Shown here: positions 1 through 9,438 of the stretch, piece by piece
How positions within the stretch are numbered: position 1 is the stretch's first letter
Layout: each line of letters opens with the position of its first letter
Source: an uncultured Clostridiaceae bacterium
GTDB lineage: Bacteria; Bacillota; Clostridia; TANB77; CAG-508
DNA: 64,000 bases
NCBI GenBank assembly: GCA_948356915.1
Contig: CAOJCG010000001.1
Coordinates: 186,001-250,000, forward strand
Reading direction: 5' to 3'
Notes under the pieces: model-generated
Seen by the model: the letters and a program-made list of their open reading frames with translations, nothing else
Databases searched by the model: none
Told to the model about the DNA's origin: nothing
Position numbers and translations under genes: made by a program

Positions 1-13
1 TTATTCTATTCAA
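1..13 (-). CDS. Start of the next gene (only first 4 codons), probably penicillin-binding protein 2
   Basis: On the minus strand an AGGAGG ribosome-binding site (plus positions 22-27) is followed after 8 bases by a TTG start and the codons for N-R-I, running off the window edge. Nothing of the protein is visible, so the identity is inferred only from position: the gene directly downstream of mreD in Firmicutes is often mrdA/pbp2. The strong Shine-Dalgarno is the real evidence that a gene starts here. Confidence 0.35.
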
Positions 14-65
14 GCTTTTCACCTCCTAATTTCTTTTTTATTTATTAATACATATTATCTATTAA

Positions 66-599
66 TTAAAAGTACTTGGTTAAAATTTTCTGTCCTTTAA
101 ATATATCTTCTATTTTATAGCCTACTTGTGTTACTATTGGATATATTATTATTGTAATTATTGTATTGTATATTATTTCTATAAATAATATTTTTATAAA
201 TTCTAATATTTGAACATTTATGTTTTGCATTATTATACTTAATATATAACTTCCTATTTCAAATAATAATGTACTTGCTAGTACCATAAGCATTATTGTT
301 ATTTTACTGTCTTTTGAAAAGTTTTTGTCAAAGTATCCACCTAATATTGCAACAAGTAATAACATGATTGTATATATTCCTAAGTTTTTTCCTATTACTA
401 CATCTAAGAATATCCCAAAAAACAAACTATAACATATTCCTAATTTTATTCCTGCAAATAATGTAATAAATAGTGTTAGCATTAAAAATAAATTTGGCTT
501 TATTCCTGCAATTGTAAACCAACTAAAAAAGTTTGATTGTAAAAAATATGTAATTAAAAATGTTATGAAGATTCCTGTTATTACTATTAATTTTTTCAC
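66..599 (-). CDS. mreD: Rod shape-determining membrane protein MreD
   Basis: MreD is an integral membrane partner of MreC in the elongasome that directs lateral wall synthesis. The 177-residue product is almost entirely hydrophobic, with about five membrane segments and the MreD-like N-terminus (KKLIVITGIFITFLITYFLQ). The reading frame is open 36 codons further upstream, but that stretch encodes a charged, Arg/Trp-rich peptide lying in a repeat. I take the GTG at 599 as the start because it has a purine-rich GAAAGGA site just upstream and begins the hydrophobic part. It lies downstream of mreC and mreB in the usual order, but separated from mreC by about 280 bases of repeat sequence. Family call rests on topology and synteny more than on motifs. 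Confidence 0.85.
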   Translation of the reverse strand: MKKLIVITGIFITFLITYFLQSNFFSWFTIAGIKPNLFLMLTLFITLFAGIKLGICYSLFFGIFLDVVIGKNLGIYTIMLLLVAILGGYFDKNFSKDSKITIMLMVLASTLLFEIGSYILSIIMQNINVQILEFIKILFIEIIYNTIITIIIYPIVTQVGYKIEDIFKGQKILTKYF

Positions 600-881
600 T
601 ATTTTTTCCTTTCTCGGATGTCGGAAGTCAGAGGGCAGAGGTCGGATTTTGGGGTCATTTCGTTGGAGCCACTGTCGCCAATGGCGGCACCCCCTAGAAT
701 TCTTCATTTGTTCTTAAATCTTTCTTGGGCTAAATTCGGTATTTCCAATGAGGTATTCCTTACCGATTTAACCCCTACATTGTTCTAATATATAATTTCC
801 GATTTATGATTTTGACCTCAGTTTTCTGACCTCATTCTTCCGAATTATGACCTCCGTTTTCTAACCTCCGACTTCTGTCTT
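600..881. repeat. mreC-mreD spacer made of dispersed repeats
   Basis: No gene is seen in this 282-base spacer. It holds pyrimidine-rich runs of the CTCCGACTTCTG type (about 610-650 in the opposite sense and 811-880), an element near 652-695 with GCCACTG/ATGGCGGC and a terminal ACCCCCTA, and an element near 725-780 containing AAATTCGGTATT, CTTACCGATTTA and CCCCTACA. The same families recur elsewhere in the window. Confidence 0.7.
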
Positions 882-1697
882 TTACTTCGTAATTACTAAT
901 ACAGTCTCTAATTTATTAAAGTTTACCGCTGTGTCTATTAGGGCATATCTGTCTGTTATGTTTTTTGTGGTTATTACTTTATTTATTGTTCCTACTAGTA
1001 TTCCTTTTGGGTATATTCCACCTAAACCTGATGTTTCTATTGTATTTCCTTGCATTATGGTTGCTTCTGGTGCTATATATGTGGCTTTTAAGTTAGAACT
1101 ACCTTCTAGTGTACCTTTTGCTATTAAGGTGTCTCTTGAAGATGTTAGCGTACAACTTACACTACTTGCTGTGTCTATTATTGTTTGAACTTTTGCGGTT
1201 GTAGATGTTGCTGATATTATATGCCCTACTAGCCCTTTGTCTGATATTACTGGCATGTTCACATCTACTCCATCTTTTGTTCCTACGTTTATTACTATTA
1301 CATTACTGTAATTACTTATATCTTTATTTATTACATATGCTGGTATTGTTTGGTATTCAGTGTATTTATCTTTTAGATTAACATACTCTTTTAATGTTTC
1401 ATTTTCTGATTTTATAATTTCGTATTCTCTTAATGATTTTTGTAAATTACTGTTTTCTTCTTTTAGTTTTTCGTTTTCTTCTCTCAAGTTATTTACATCT
1501 GTAAAAAATTGATTGTTTCCTGATACCCAATTTTTTAAATAAGTTAACCCATTTTGAATTGGCATTACAAAAAAATTTGCAAAGCTTTGTGCATATGATA
1601 GATTATTTATTTTTATATTTGAGATTATTACTATTATTATTAGTATAATTATCGATATAACTATTCCAAGTATTTGTTTTTTCTTTTTGTTATACAC
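882..1697 (-). CDS. mreC: Cell shape-determining protein MreC
   Basis: MreC is a bitopic membrane protein that forms extracytoplasmic filaments and links MreB/MreD to the penicillin-binding proteins. The 271-residue product has a short lysine-rich cytoplasmic tail, one membrane helix at about residues 9-28, a coiled coil at about 67-108 (NNLREENEKLKEENSNLQKS) and the two beta-barrel domains typical of MreC, with the conserved stretch VNVGTKDGV and later GLGGIYPKGILVGTI. Start is a GTG at 1697, chosen because AGGAGG lies 6 bases upstream. Length is normal for the family. It sits between mreB and mreD, but with spacers of about 315 and 280 bases instead of the usual tight operon. Confidence 0.95.
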   Translation of the reverse strand: MYNKKKKQILGIVISIIILIIIVIISNIKINNLSYAQSFANFFVMPIQNGLTYLKNWVSGNNQFFTDVNNLREENEKLKEENSNLQKSLREYEIIKSENETLKEYVNLKDKYTEYQTIPAYVINKDISNYSNVIVINVGTKDGVDVNMPVISDKGLVGHIISATSTTAKVQTIIDTASSVSCTLTSSRDTLIAKGTLEGSSNLKATYIAPEATIMQGNTIETSGLGGIYPKGILVGTINKVITTKNITDRYALIDTAVNFNKLETVLVITK

Positions 1698-2012
1698 GTC
1701 TATCCTCCTATCAAAACTCCCCGAGTTTTGTATTATTCATTATTCACTATTCATTATTCATCATTCACTAAAGCATAACTTATTTCTAACTCACTGTTGC
1801 TTGAAGAACTAAGAAAAAATCGCCCCTACATTTACATTTAAAATCGATTTTTTTATATTTTAAAGGAGGTCGTAATTTAGGGTAATTTCTTCGGAGCTTG
1901 GGTCGCTGATGGTGGCGACCCCTACAATCCTATTTTCTGACATCTAACTTCCGTCTTCAGACTTCTAGCCTCCATCTTCCGTCCTCTGACATCCGTCTTC
2001 TGGCCTCCCGTC
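1698..2012. repeat. mreB-mreC spacer made of dispersed repeats
   Basis: No gene is visible. About 1730-1770 is a run of ATTCATTATTCA-type repeats. About 1768-1855 matches the core of the MITE at 9195-9378 (CTAAAGCATAACTTAT, CTAAGAAAA, CCCCTACA) and ends in TTTAAAATCGATTTTTT. About 1865-1925 has GGGTCGCTGATGGTGGCGACC, a short inverted repeat. About 1935-2010 is a pyrimidine-rich run of CTTCCGTCTTCTGACATC type. Confidence 0.7.
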
Positions 2013-3048
<1,036 letters not shown>

Positions 3049-3089
3049 TTATTTCCCCTTTTTTTATCTGTTTATTTTTCTATGGTAGA

Positions 3090-3145
3090 TAAAAGGGCAT
3101 AGTGGTGTCTTGTCTAACAGGTATTCCCACAAACGATGCCCCTAC
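3090..3145. repeat. Dispersed repeat, CCCCTACA family
   Basis: Contains GTGGTGTCTTGTCTAACAGG, GGTATTCCCACAAACGATG and CCCCTACA. A close copy lies at about 42503-42556. Confidence 0.65.
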
Positions 3146-3214
3146 ATTTCTTTTTTTCTACGTAAAAAGGGCAGATATGTTTTTTGTATATTTTATATCT
3201 ATCCCTTTTTATTT

Positions 3215-3904
3215 TTATCTTTTGTGGTTTGCTAATATACTTTCATATGTTCCATCTCCTATTACAATATGGTCTAATAATTCAAGTCCTAATAGTTTGG
3301 CACTTTGTTTTACTGTTTGGGTAAATTCTATGTCTACACTACTTGGTGTTGCATTTCCACTTGGGTGGTTATGTACCATTATTATTTTCGGCATTTCCAT
3401 TTTTACTGCTTCTTTTAGTACATCTTTTGCTTCTATGTTTATAGAGGATGTACCTCCTATTCCAATGTCCATTATTTTTTGTATTTCATTTTTAGTATTT
3501 AGCATTATTACTTTTAATATTTCTCTTTTTTCGTATTTTAATTCCTCTATTAGCAAATTTGCTACATCTTGTGGTGTTTTTATAACTATTTTTTTAGCAT
3601 TTATTGGTCTTCCCATTCTTTTTGCAATTTCACAAACTGCCTTTAATTGTATTGCTTTTACTTTTCCTATTCCTTTTATTTTTGTTAGTTCTTCTATTGA
3701 AACCCCTGCTAGAAACCTTAAGTTATTACTTTTATCACCTAATAATAATACCTTTTGTGCTAGTTCTAGTGCGGTTTCTTCTTTAGTTCCTGTTTTTATA
3801 ATTATTGCTAATAATTCAGAGTTAGATAAAGTGCTTTCACCATACATCTCTAGTTTTTCATATGGTCTTTCTGATAATGGTAAGTCTTTTAAGTTTATTG
3901 ACAT
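3215..3904 (-). CDS. radC: RadC family protein (JAB/MPN domain)
   Basis: RadC proteins carry a JAB1/MPN metalloprotease-like domain; despite the old DNA-repair name their substrate is unknown. The 229-residue product has an N-terminal helix-hairpin-helix region at about residues 60-80 (VSIEELTKIKGIGKVKAIQL) and the JAB domain at about 105-229 with the zinc-ligand signature VHNHPSGNATPS followed by D at the expected spacing, and the family ending LLDHIVIGDGTYESI. Length is normal. It follows mreB in the same direction, a common arrangement in Firmicutes (radC-mreB-mreC-mreD), which supports the call. Confidence 0.97.
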   Translation of the reverse strand: MSINLKDLPLSERPYEKLEMYGESTLSNSELLAIIIKTGTKEETALELAQKVLLLGDKSNNLRFLAGVSIEELTKIKGIGKVKAIQLKAVCEIAKRMGRPINAKKIVIKTPQDVANLLIEELKYEKREILKVIMLNTKNEIQKIMDIGIGGTSSINIEAKDVLKEAVKMEMPKIIMVHNHPSGNATPSSVDIEFTQTVKQSAKLLGLELLDHIVIGDGTYESILANHKR

Positions 3905-3938
3905 TCTTTTCCCTTTCCTAAGCCCCTAATTTTACTCC

Positions 3939-4196
3939 CTACACTTTTCTATATACCAATATTGCTATTATTAATCCAATTATACTTGCAATGTTTATTT
4001 TAAGCATTAATGCAAATGTTATTTGTACAATACTTAAGTTTAATTCTATTGGTGATGTTAAACCAAAACTTTGTCCATATGATAGCCACCATAAAAAGTC
4101 AACTTGTCCAGCAAGTTCCCCCAATAAACCACCTATTACTAAACCTGATAATATAAATAATAGTAATATCCATACATTTTTATCTCTTGTAGCCAT
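3939..4196 (-). CDS. DUF4321 small membrane protein
   Basis: An 85-residue protein with two or three membrane segments: residues 8-27 (ILLLFILSGLVIGGLLGELA) and about 55-82. The middle carries LWWLSYGQSFG and LTSPIELNLSIVQ, as in DUF4321 proteins that usually sit next to radC or maf in Clostridia. Function is unknown. Start ATG at 4196 has GTAGGAG a few bases upstream. It is the first gene of the minus-strand group that continues into radC and mreBCD, 34 bases upstream of radC. Confidence 0.8.
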   Translation of the reverse strand: MATRDKNVWILLLFILSGLVIGGLLGELAGQVDFLWWLSYGQSFGLTSPIELNLSIVQITFALMLKINIASIIGLIIAILVYRKV

Positions 4197-4414
4197 TTTT
4201 ACTCCTACCTTTCCTTGTGTTTACTCCTTTTACCTTTTGCTTTCCTTATTATATATGCATTTACTTTTTTTTTCAAGTAACTAGCTAGAAATTTTTTCCA
4301 AAATGTCTTTTATTTTTTATATCAATGTGTTATATTAATTGGTACTTATTTTTTTGTTATACATATTATAGAATAGACTAATTTACCAAATATTGTTCGT
4401 TTATTTTTTGTATT

Positions 4415-4428
4415 ATATATGGTATAAT
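4415..4428 (+). promoter_or_regulatory. Probable promoter -10 region of mecA
   Basis: An extended -10 (ATGGTATAAT, TATAAT at 4423-4428) lies 35 bases before the mecA start in the divergent region. The -35 is weak. Confidence 0.4.
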
Positions 4429-4462
4429 TAAATTATACATAGTGTTAGGAGGATTTACAAAT

Positions 4463-5083
4463 ATGCGTTTTGAAAAACTTAATGAGAATAAAATTAGAAT
4501 TACCCTTACAAATCAGGACTTAATTAAGAAGAATATTGATTTTCACTCTTTCATGGCAAACCCAATTGAATCTCAAGATTTATTTTTAGATATGTTAGAT
4601 ACTGCCGAAAAAGAAATAGGCTTTATTACTAAAAATTATCAAATTAGAATTGAGGCTTTGCAAGTTTCTAATGGGGACTTTATTTTAATTATAACTAGAA
4701 GTCTTCCTGAATCAAAAAAATACTTAGAAAAGAAAAAGTTACATATTAAAAGGAAAAATAATAATTTTAAAAATACAGATGCACTATATTGTTTTGAGTG
4801 TTTTGATGATTTTTGTGAGTTTTCCTCATTTTTAAATAAAAACCATATTGGAATTATGGGTATTGCTAAAAATATCTCTTTATATGAATATAAAAGTAAA
4901 TTTTACTTGTCATTTTCTAATATCAATTTAACTTATAATAATTTAAAACAGCTTTTTAGCTCTATTACAGAATTTGCAGCATATATTAGCTATAGTGATT
5001 TAGTAAAACGAAAGTTAGTTGAAAATGGTGTATTAATTATGAAAAGTAATGCTATTAAAACAGCTATCCAGCATTTTGGATAA
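4463..5083 (+). CDS. mecA: Adaptor protein MecA
   Basis: MecA is the ClpC adaptor that delivers substrates such as ComK to ClpCP in Bacillus. The 206-residue product shows the family layout: an N-terminal substrate-binding part beginning MRFEKLNENKIRITLTNQDL, a charged linker at about 100-115 (KKKLHIKRKNNNFKN), and a C-terminal ClpC-binding domain from about 118 (ALYCFECFDDFCEFSSFLNK). The frame is open from 4442 (GTG), but the ATG at 4463 has an AGGAGG ten bases before it and begins the conserved sequence, so I use it. It is transcribed away from the DUF4321-radC-mre group and ends in a strong hairpin. Codon 2 is CGT and a CGA occurs at about 5009, so CGN codons other than CGG are read here. 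Confidence 0.92.
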   Translation: MRFEKLNENKIRITLTNQDLIKKNIDFHSFMANPIESQDLFLDMLDTAEKEIGFITKNYQIRIEALQVSNGDFILIITRSLPESKKYLEKKKLHIKRKNNNFKNTDALYCFECFDDFCEFSSFLNKNHIGIMGIAKNISLYEYKSKFYLSFSNINLTYNNLKQLFSSITEFAAYISYSDLVKRKLVENGVLIMKSNAIKTAIQHFG

Positions 5084-5088
5084 ATTAG

Positions 5089-5157
5089 AAGGGGCTGTAA
5101 AAAAGGAAAGTTTTGAACGCGTCCCAAATCTTTCCTTTTTTACAGCCCCTTCTAATT
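5089..5157. terminator. Bidirectional terminator, member of the ACGCGT palindrome family
   Basis: Long inverted repeat: AAATTAGAAGGGGCTGTAAA on the left pairs with TTTACAGCCCCTTCTAATTT on the right, with a loop holding GAACGCGTCCC. It lies between convergent mecA and the LRR gene, and the right arm runs into the latter's stop codon. The inner part is shared with 8049-8102 and 23507-23586. Confidence 0.85.
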
Positions 5158-7844
5158 TATAAGGTTATCTTTTTAATTACAGCTTGATTTAATGTTGATA
5201 AATCTGTTGCTGTTATTTTTCCATTTTCATCTATGTCAGCTGCTTTTTGTCTTATTCCTGTTAATGTTATTTTCTTTATTACGGCTTGGTTTAGTGTTGA
5301 TAGGTCTGCTATTGTTATTTTTCCATTTCCGTCTATGTCTCCTCTTACTGCTATTTCATATTCATATTTCGTTCCTTTATATTCTACTTCTAACTTATAA
5401 CCTGTTCCTACTAAATCTGTATCTTTTATTTGTTCTCCTTTAGAGTTAAATACTTTCATAGTTCCATTTGTTGTTATATTATTCATAAAGGTTTTAGCTG
5501 TAGTTTCTGGACTTACTTTGGTTATATATTTTGGTTGATTTGATATTTCATACTTTTCTGAACTTATTGTAAATGGTATTTCTTCTTGTTTTGTCCATTT
5601 TGCATAATATGTTTTATCTCCTGTTTCTGTATTTTCTATTTTTGTTATAGCCTGTCCTGTACATTCTTGATTTTCATACCAACCTTCAAATATATATCCT
5701 TCTTTTTCTACTCTTGTTGAAAGGATTACCTCTTCTCCGTAAGTGTAATTTTTATTTAAAGGATTTTTCGCAATTCCCCCATTTAGTTCATAATTTATTT
5801 TATATATATTTCTATCATAATATAGTTTTAATACTAAACTTCCATCTCCTGCTATTGTTCCACTTGCTACTCTATCTGTTATGGTTGTATTTTCTGTAAA
5901 ACCTGTATATGTCTGCGCTATTGCAGTAGCAGTAGTATCTGTTGTCCCTGTATAGCTTTTTGTTTCAAATAACTCATATCCTATTAATTCATTGTCTAGT
6001 GTACGTTTATAGTGTTCTACTGTATATGCTGTATTTGTATTTCTATCATAATATAGTTTTAATACTAAACTTCCATCTCCTGCTATTGTTCCACTTGCTA
6101 CTCTATTGTCTATAGTTGTATTTTCTGTATATCCTGCATATGTTTTTGGCTCTGCTGTAACTTCTGCTCCTGTTGTTCCTGTTCTATCTTCACTCTCTTC
6201 TAGTGCATACCCTGTATCCGTTTGTTTGTAGTGTTCTACTGTATATGCTGTATTTGTATTTCTATCATAATATAGTTTTAATACTAAACTTCCATCTCCT
6301 GCTATTGTTCCACTTGCTACTCTATTGTCTATAGTTGTATTTTCTGTATATCCTGCATATGTTTTTGGCTCTGCTGTAACTTCTGCTCCTGTTGTTCCTG
6401 TTCTATCTTCACTCTCTTCTAGTGCATACCCTGTTCCTGTTTGTTTATAATGTTCTACCTTATAGCTTGTGTTAGTGTTTGCTATCCACTTTGCGTAATA
6501 TATTTTATTTCCTGTTGCAGTAGAACTTATACTTGTTACTTTATCACCTAAAAGTAAACTATCCTCATACCATCCATCAAATATATATCCTGTCTTTGTT
6601 ACGTCTATTGGTAAAGTTGCTCCTACTCCATATATATATTTATTTATATTACCACTATTTATTGTTCCTCCATTTTCGTTGAATTGAACTGTATATTCTA
6701 TTTTTTTATATAACGTTTTAGAATTATATGGTAATTGTGTATATAAAGAACCTTCTTCATCATACATGGTATATGGTAATAGTTCAGCAGTATTTCCTCT
6801 TTTAGGTGTAATTAATGTATTAAAATTGCAACCACTTAGCATATTTTTACTAGCATTTGATGAACTTTTACTCATATCAAAACTACTAATATCTAAACTT
6901 TCTAGTCCACTACATCCATAAAACATACTTACCATTCTATCTACATTTGATGTATTAAAATTACTAACATCTACACTTATTAAGCTACTGCATTCATAAA
7001 ACATACTCATCATATCAGTTACATTTGATGTATTAAATCCACTTAAGTCTAAGCTCGCTAAGTTAGTACAGTTAGTAAACATATTAGCCATATTAGTTAC
7101 CTTCGATGTGTTAAAACCACTTAAATCTAAATTTGTTAAACTGTTGCACTCTGCAAACATATAGTTCATATTATTTACTTCTGATGTAATTACTCCTCTT
7201 AAATTTAAATTTGTTAAGCTAGTACACCCCTGAAACATGAATGACATATCTGTTACATTATCTGTATCAAAAAATTCTAAATTTAGATTTGTTAAACTAG
7301 TGCAGCCTTGAAACATATATTTTACATTTGTTACATTAAATGTTGCTAAGTCACCTATATTTAAACTTTCTAAATTACTACAACCTGAAAACATACTTTC
7401 CATATTTGTTACATTTGTTGTATCTAATTTGCTTACATCTAAACTTGTTAAATTAATACAATTTGAAAACATACTTTTCATATTTGTTACATTTGATGTA
7501 TTCAAATTGTTTAAGTTTATGCTTATTACATTTGGAAAAATTGCAAAGAAATTTTCCATATCTTCAGGTGCATATACTTCATTAGAAAATATAACTTTTT
7601 TTACTTTCTCCCTATTTGAAAAGCCAAGGAAGTTTTTATATGTATTAGATTCAATAGTTCCTACACCAGAAGTACTATTTATGATTAACTCTCCTGTTAC
7701 ACTATTAAAAGTAGCTTCTACGTTTTCACCTATTGAACTAGATGTTGTTGCACCATATGTTATATACCAAATGCTTAACATACTTGTTATAATAAAACTA
7801 ATTATTAATATATTAATTATCTTTATTTTTTTACTTTTTCTCAT
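5157..7844 (-). CDS. Secreted BspA-type leucine-rich repeat protein with InlB B-repeats and dockerin
   Basis: An 895-residue secreted protein, probably a surface adhesin. Residues 1-33 are a signal or anchor helix. Residues about 85-335 hold tandem BspA-like (DUF285) repeats of the form NVTNMxxMFxxCxxLxxLDL. About 385-455 and 685-755 are InlB B-repeats (GYIFDGWYED, GYIFEGWYEN, each ending YYAKW). Between them are three 73-residue repeats (YTVEHYKQTDTGYALEESED). Residues about 760-830 form a small beta module like the one before the dockerin of the giant adhesin. Residues 833-895 are a type I dockerin with two calcium loops (DIDGNGKITIADLSTLNQ and DIDENGKITATDLSTLNQ). No sortase motif is present, so retention would be by cohesin-dockerin pairing. 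Start ATG at 7844 follows AGGAGG. Confidence 0.92.
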   Translation of the reverse strand: MRKSKKIKIINILIISFIITSMLSIWYITYGATTSSSIGENVEATFNSVTGELIINSTSGVGTIESNTYKNFLGFSNREKVKKVIFSNEVYAPEDMENFFAIFPNVISINLNNLNTSNVTNMKSMFSNCINLTSLDVSKLDTTNVTNMESMFSGCSNLESLNIGDLATFNVTNVKYMFQGCTSLTNLNLEFFDTDNVTDMSFMFQGCTSLTNLNLRGVITSEVNNMNYMFAECNSLTNLDLSGFNTSKVTNMANMFTNCTNLASLDLSGFNTSNVTDMMSMFYECSSLISVDVSNFNTSNVDRMVSMFYGCSGLESLDISSFDMSKSSSNASKNMLSGCNFNTLITPKRGNTAELLPYTMYDEEGSLYTQLPYNSKTLYKKIEYTVQFNENGGTINSGNINKYIYGVGATLPIDVTKTGYIFDGWYEDSLLLGDKVTSISSTATGNKIYYAKWIANTNTSYKVEHYKQTGTGYALEESEDRTGTTGAEVTAEPKTYAGYTENTTIDNRVASGTIAGDGSLVLKLYYDRNTNTAYTVEHYKQTDTGYALEESEDRTGTTGAEVTAEPKTYAGYTENTTIDNRVASGTIAGDGSLVLKLYYDRNTNTAYTVEHYKRTLDNELIGYELFETKSYTGTTDTTATAIAQTYTGFTENTTITDRVASGTIAGDGSLVLKLYYDRNIYKINYELNGGIAKNPLNKNYTYGEEVILSTRVEKEGYIFEGWYENQECTGQAITKIENTETGDKTYYAKWTKQEEIPFTISSEKYEISNQPKYITKVSPETTAKTFMNNITTNGTMKVFNSKGEQIKDTDLVGTGYKLEVEYKGTKYEYEIAVRGDIDGNGKITIADLSTLNQAVIKKITLTGIRQKAADIDENGKITATDLSTLNQAVIKKITL
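5807..6480 (-). repeat. Three tandem 219-bp coding repeats
   Basis: Units of 73 codons; the ones around 6040-6258 and 6259-6477 are nearly identical at the DNA level, the third (5807-6040) has diverged in its first half. They encode MucBP-like repeats of the LRR protein. High identity indicates recent expansion and invites length variation. Confidence 0.85.
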
Positions 7845-7861
7845 TAGTTTTTTCCTCCTAA

Positions 7862-8048
7862 TATAATAGTTACTATACTAATTATAATTTACTATATTTC
7901 TTTATTTATTGCAATATCAATATTTCCCATTATTTCTATATATTGATAAAATGTATTTTTCTTTATCTACGGAAATAGTCTAATTTGGTTTTTGTATTGC
8001 AAATATTACTTTTTTATTACATTTTTTTAATAAATGAATATTTTAAAA
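7862..8048. other. Upstream region of the LRR gene
   Basis: An AT-rich gap of 187 bases with no reading frame and no clear promoter hexamers that I can defend. It presumably holds the promoter of the LRR dockerin gene. Confidence 0.4.
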
Positions 8049-8102
8049 AAGGGGCTGTAAAAAAGGAAAGATTTGGGACGCGTTCAAATCTTTCCTTTTT
8101 TT
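8049..8102. terminator. Terminator of the M23 gene, ACGCGT palindrome family
   Basis: Stem AAAAAAGGAAAGATTTG / CAAATCTTTCCTTTTTT around GGACGCGTT, located just after the stop codon of the minus-strand M23 gene. The left flank (AAAAGGGGCTGTAAAAAAGG) matches the element at 5089-5157. Confidence 0.8.
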
Positions 8103-8103
8103 A

Positions 8104-9099
8104 TTAATATAAATAATTTTGTGGATTTTGTGCTACTCCATTTACTCTTATTTCTAAGTGTAAGTGGTTTCCTTGTGAATTTCCTGTATTTCCTACTGTT
8201 GCTATTGCTTGGCCTTGTGTTACATGTGCTCCTTGTGATACTAATAGGCTTGTGCAGTGACCATATAATGTTTGTACCCCATTTCCATGTGATATTATTA
8301 TGTGGTTTCCATATCCTCCACCATAACCATATTGTGAAAAGGTTACTGTTCCTGATGCTGCCGCTACTATTGTTGTTCCTTTTGGTGCTCCTATATCTAT
8401 TCCTTTATGGCTTCTTCCCCACCTTGCTCCAAACCTTGAAGTTAATACTCCTGATACTGGTCTTATTAATGAAATCCCTAAGTTTACCACTTTATTAGAT
8501 GTATTTACTCCTGTCGAAGCTATTGTTACATTCGAGACTGTTTTCTTTACTACTTTCTTTTCATATAGTTTTTCTACACTTTGTTCTACAGTTGCAAATT
8601 CTACGAGTTCTGTATTATATTTTTCCTTAACTCCTAATTTTTCTTTATTATTACTGTTTTTTTCTTTTAGCTTATTTACTACTTCTTCTGCTTCTGTAAA
8701 ACTTGCTACATATAGTTTTTCTTCATTATCTACAGTTATTCCATAGTATTTATAATATTGTTTTCCCATAGAAATTACTTTTTGAAATATCTCTTCATCA
8801 TTTGGCGTAATTCCTTTTTTTAGTAAGCAAAGTTTATATTGTGGAAGTTCTTTTATATCTACAAATGCTACGTTCCCACCATTACCTTTTTCTATATATG
8901 TGTTTATTTTTTGTTGTAAATCACTTTTGTTTTGGCTGTACCCTATCATTTCTCCATTTAATGTTACACTATATATTGGCTTATAGCATGCTGAAGCTAT
9001 ACCTATTATTAGAAATGTTGAAATTGCTACTATTATTAATACTTTTATACATTTTCTTATATGTATTATTGTGTTTTTTATGGTACTTATTTTTAACAC
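8104..9099 (-). CDS. Membrane-anchored M23 (LytM/NlpD) metallopeptidase
   Basis: A 331-residue peptidoglycan endopeptidase or amidase activator. Residues 17-38 form an N-terminal membrane anchor, followed by an extracytoplasmic region of about 165 residues with a helical stretch (TEAEEVVNKLKEKNSNNKEK). The M23 domain at about 212-331 has the zinc and catalytic residues in order: RFGARWGRSHKGIDIGAPKG (H and D ligands), LYGH and HLHLEIRVNG. It is therefore expected to be active on peptide cross-links. It stands alone between two surface-protein genes with its own terminator; the start ATG at 9099 has AGGAG upstream. The N-terminal region lacks a recognisable LysM or SH3 domain. Confidence 0.93.
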   Translation of the reverse strand: MLKISTIKNTIIHIRKCIKVLIIVAISTFLIIGIASACYKPIYSVTLNGEMIGYSQNKSDLQQKINTYIEKGNGGNVAFVDIKELPQYKLCLLKKGITPNDEEIFQKVISMGKQYYKYYGITVDNEEKLYVASFTEAEEVVNKLKEKNSNNKEKLGVKEKYNTELVEFATVEQSVEKLYEKKVVKKTVSNVTIASTGVNTSNKVVNLGISLIRPVSGVLTSRFGARWGRSHKGIDIGAPKGTTIVAAASGTVTFSQYGYGGGYGNHIIISHGNGVQTLYGHCTSLLVSQGAHVTQGQAIATVGNTGNSQGNHLHLEIRVNGVAQNPQNYLY

Positions 9100-9194
9100 T
9101 CCTATCTTTTTTATTTTATCTATTATATATTATACTATTATTGTGTTTTTTTCAATACTTATTTTTATTTTTTATTAATCAATTTAAAATTGAT

Positions 9195-9378
9195 GTTACA
9201 ATTCACAGCTAATATTAAATATTCAGTATATGTAGGGGTGATTGCGCTAAAGCATAACTTATCTGTATCTCACTAACGTTCGAACAGCTAAGAAAATAAC
9301 CTCCCCTACATCGTAAAATATCTTTTAAGCTGTAAATAGTACATTTTCATGCTCCTAATATTAGCTGTGAATTGTAAC
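9195..9378. mobile_element. MITE with 23-bp terminal inverted repeats and 8-bp target duplication
   Basis: The left end GTTACAATTCACAGCTAATA (9195-9217, 23 bp in full) is exactly the reverse complement of the right end at 9356-9378. Both ends are flanked by the same 8 bases, AAATTGAT (9187-9194 and 9379-9386), a target-site duplication. The 184-bp element has no coding capacity. Its interior (about 9230-9311) holds the CCCCTACA-family repeat seen at 1768-1830. Confidence 0.85.
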
Positions 9379-9395
9379 AAATTGATCTTTGCTAT

Positions 9396-9434
9396 ACAAC
9401 AAAAACAGGCAAGTTTGCCTGTTTTTGTTGTACT
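9396..9434. terminator. Terminator of the giant adhesin gene
   Basis: A hairpin with arms ACAACAAAAACAGGCAA and TTGCCTGTTTTTGTTGT separated by two bases, right after the adhesin stop codon. A near-identical copy follows the adhesin pseudogene at 25711-25750. Confidence 0.85.
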
Positions 9435-9438
9435 TATT

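Noticed and set aside
66..707. Longer start of mreD at 707
   Set aside because: The extra 36 residues are charged, lie in a dispersed repeat, and a GTG with ribosome site precedes the hydrophobic start.
5807..6480. CRISPR-like array
   Set aside because: The direct repeats are 219-bp in-frame protein repeats without spacers.
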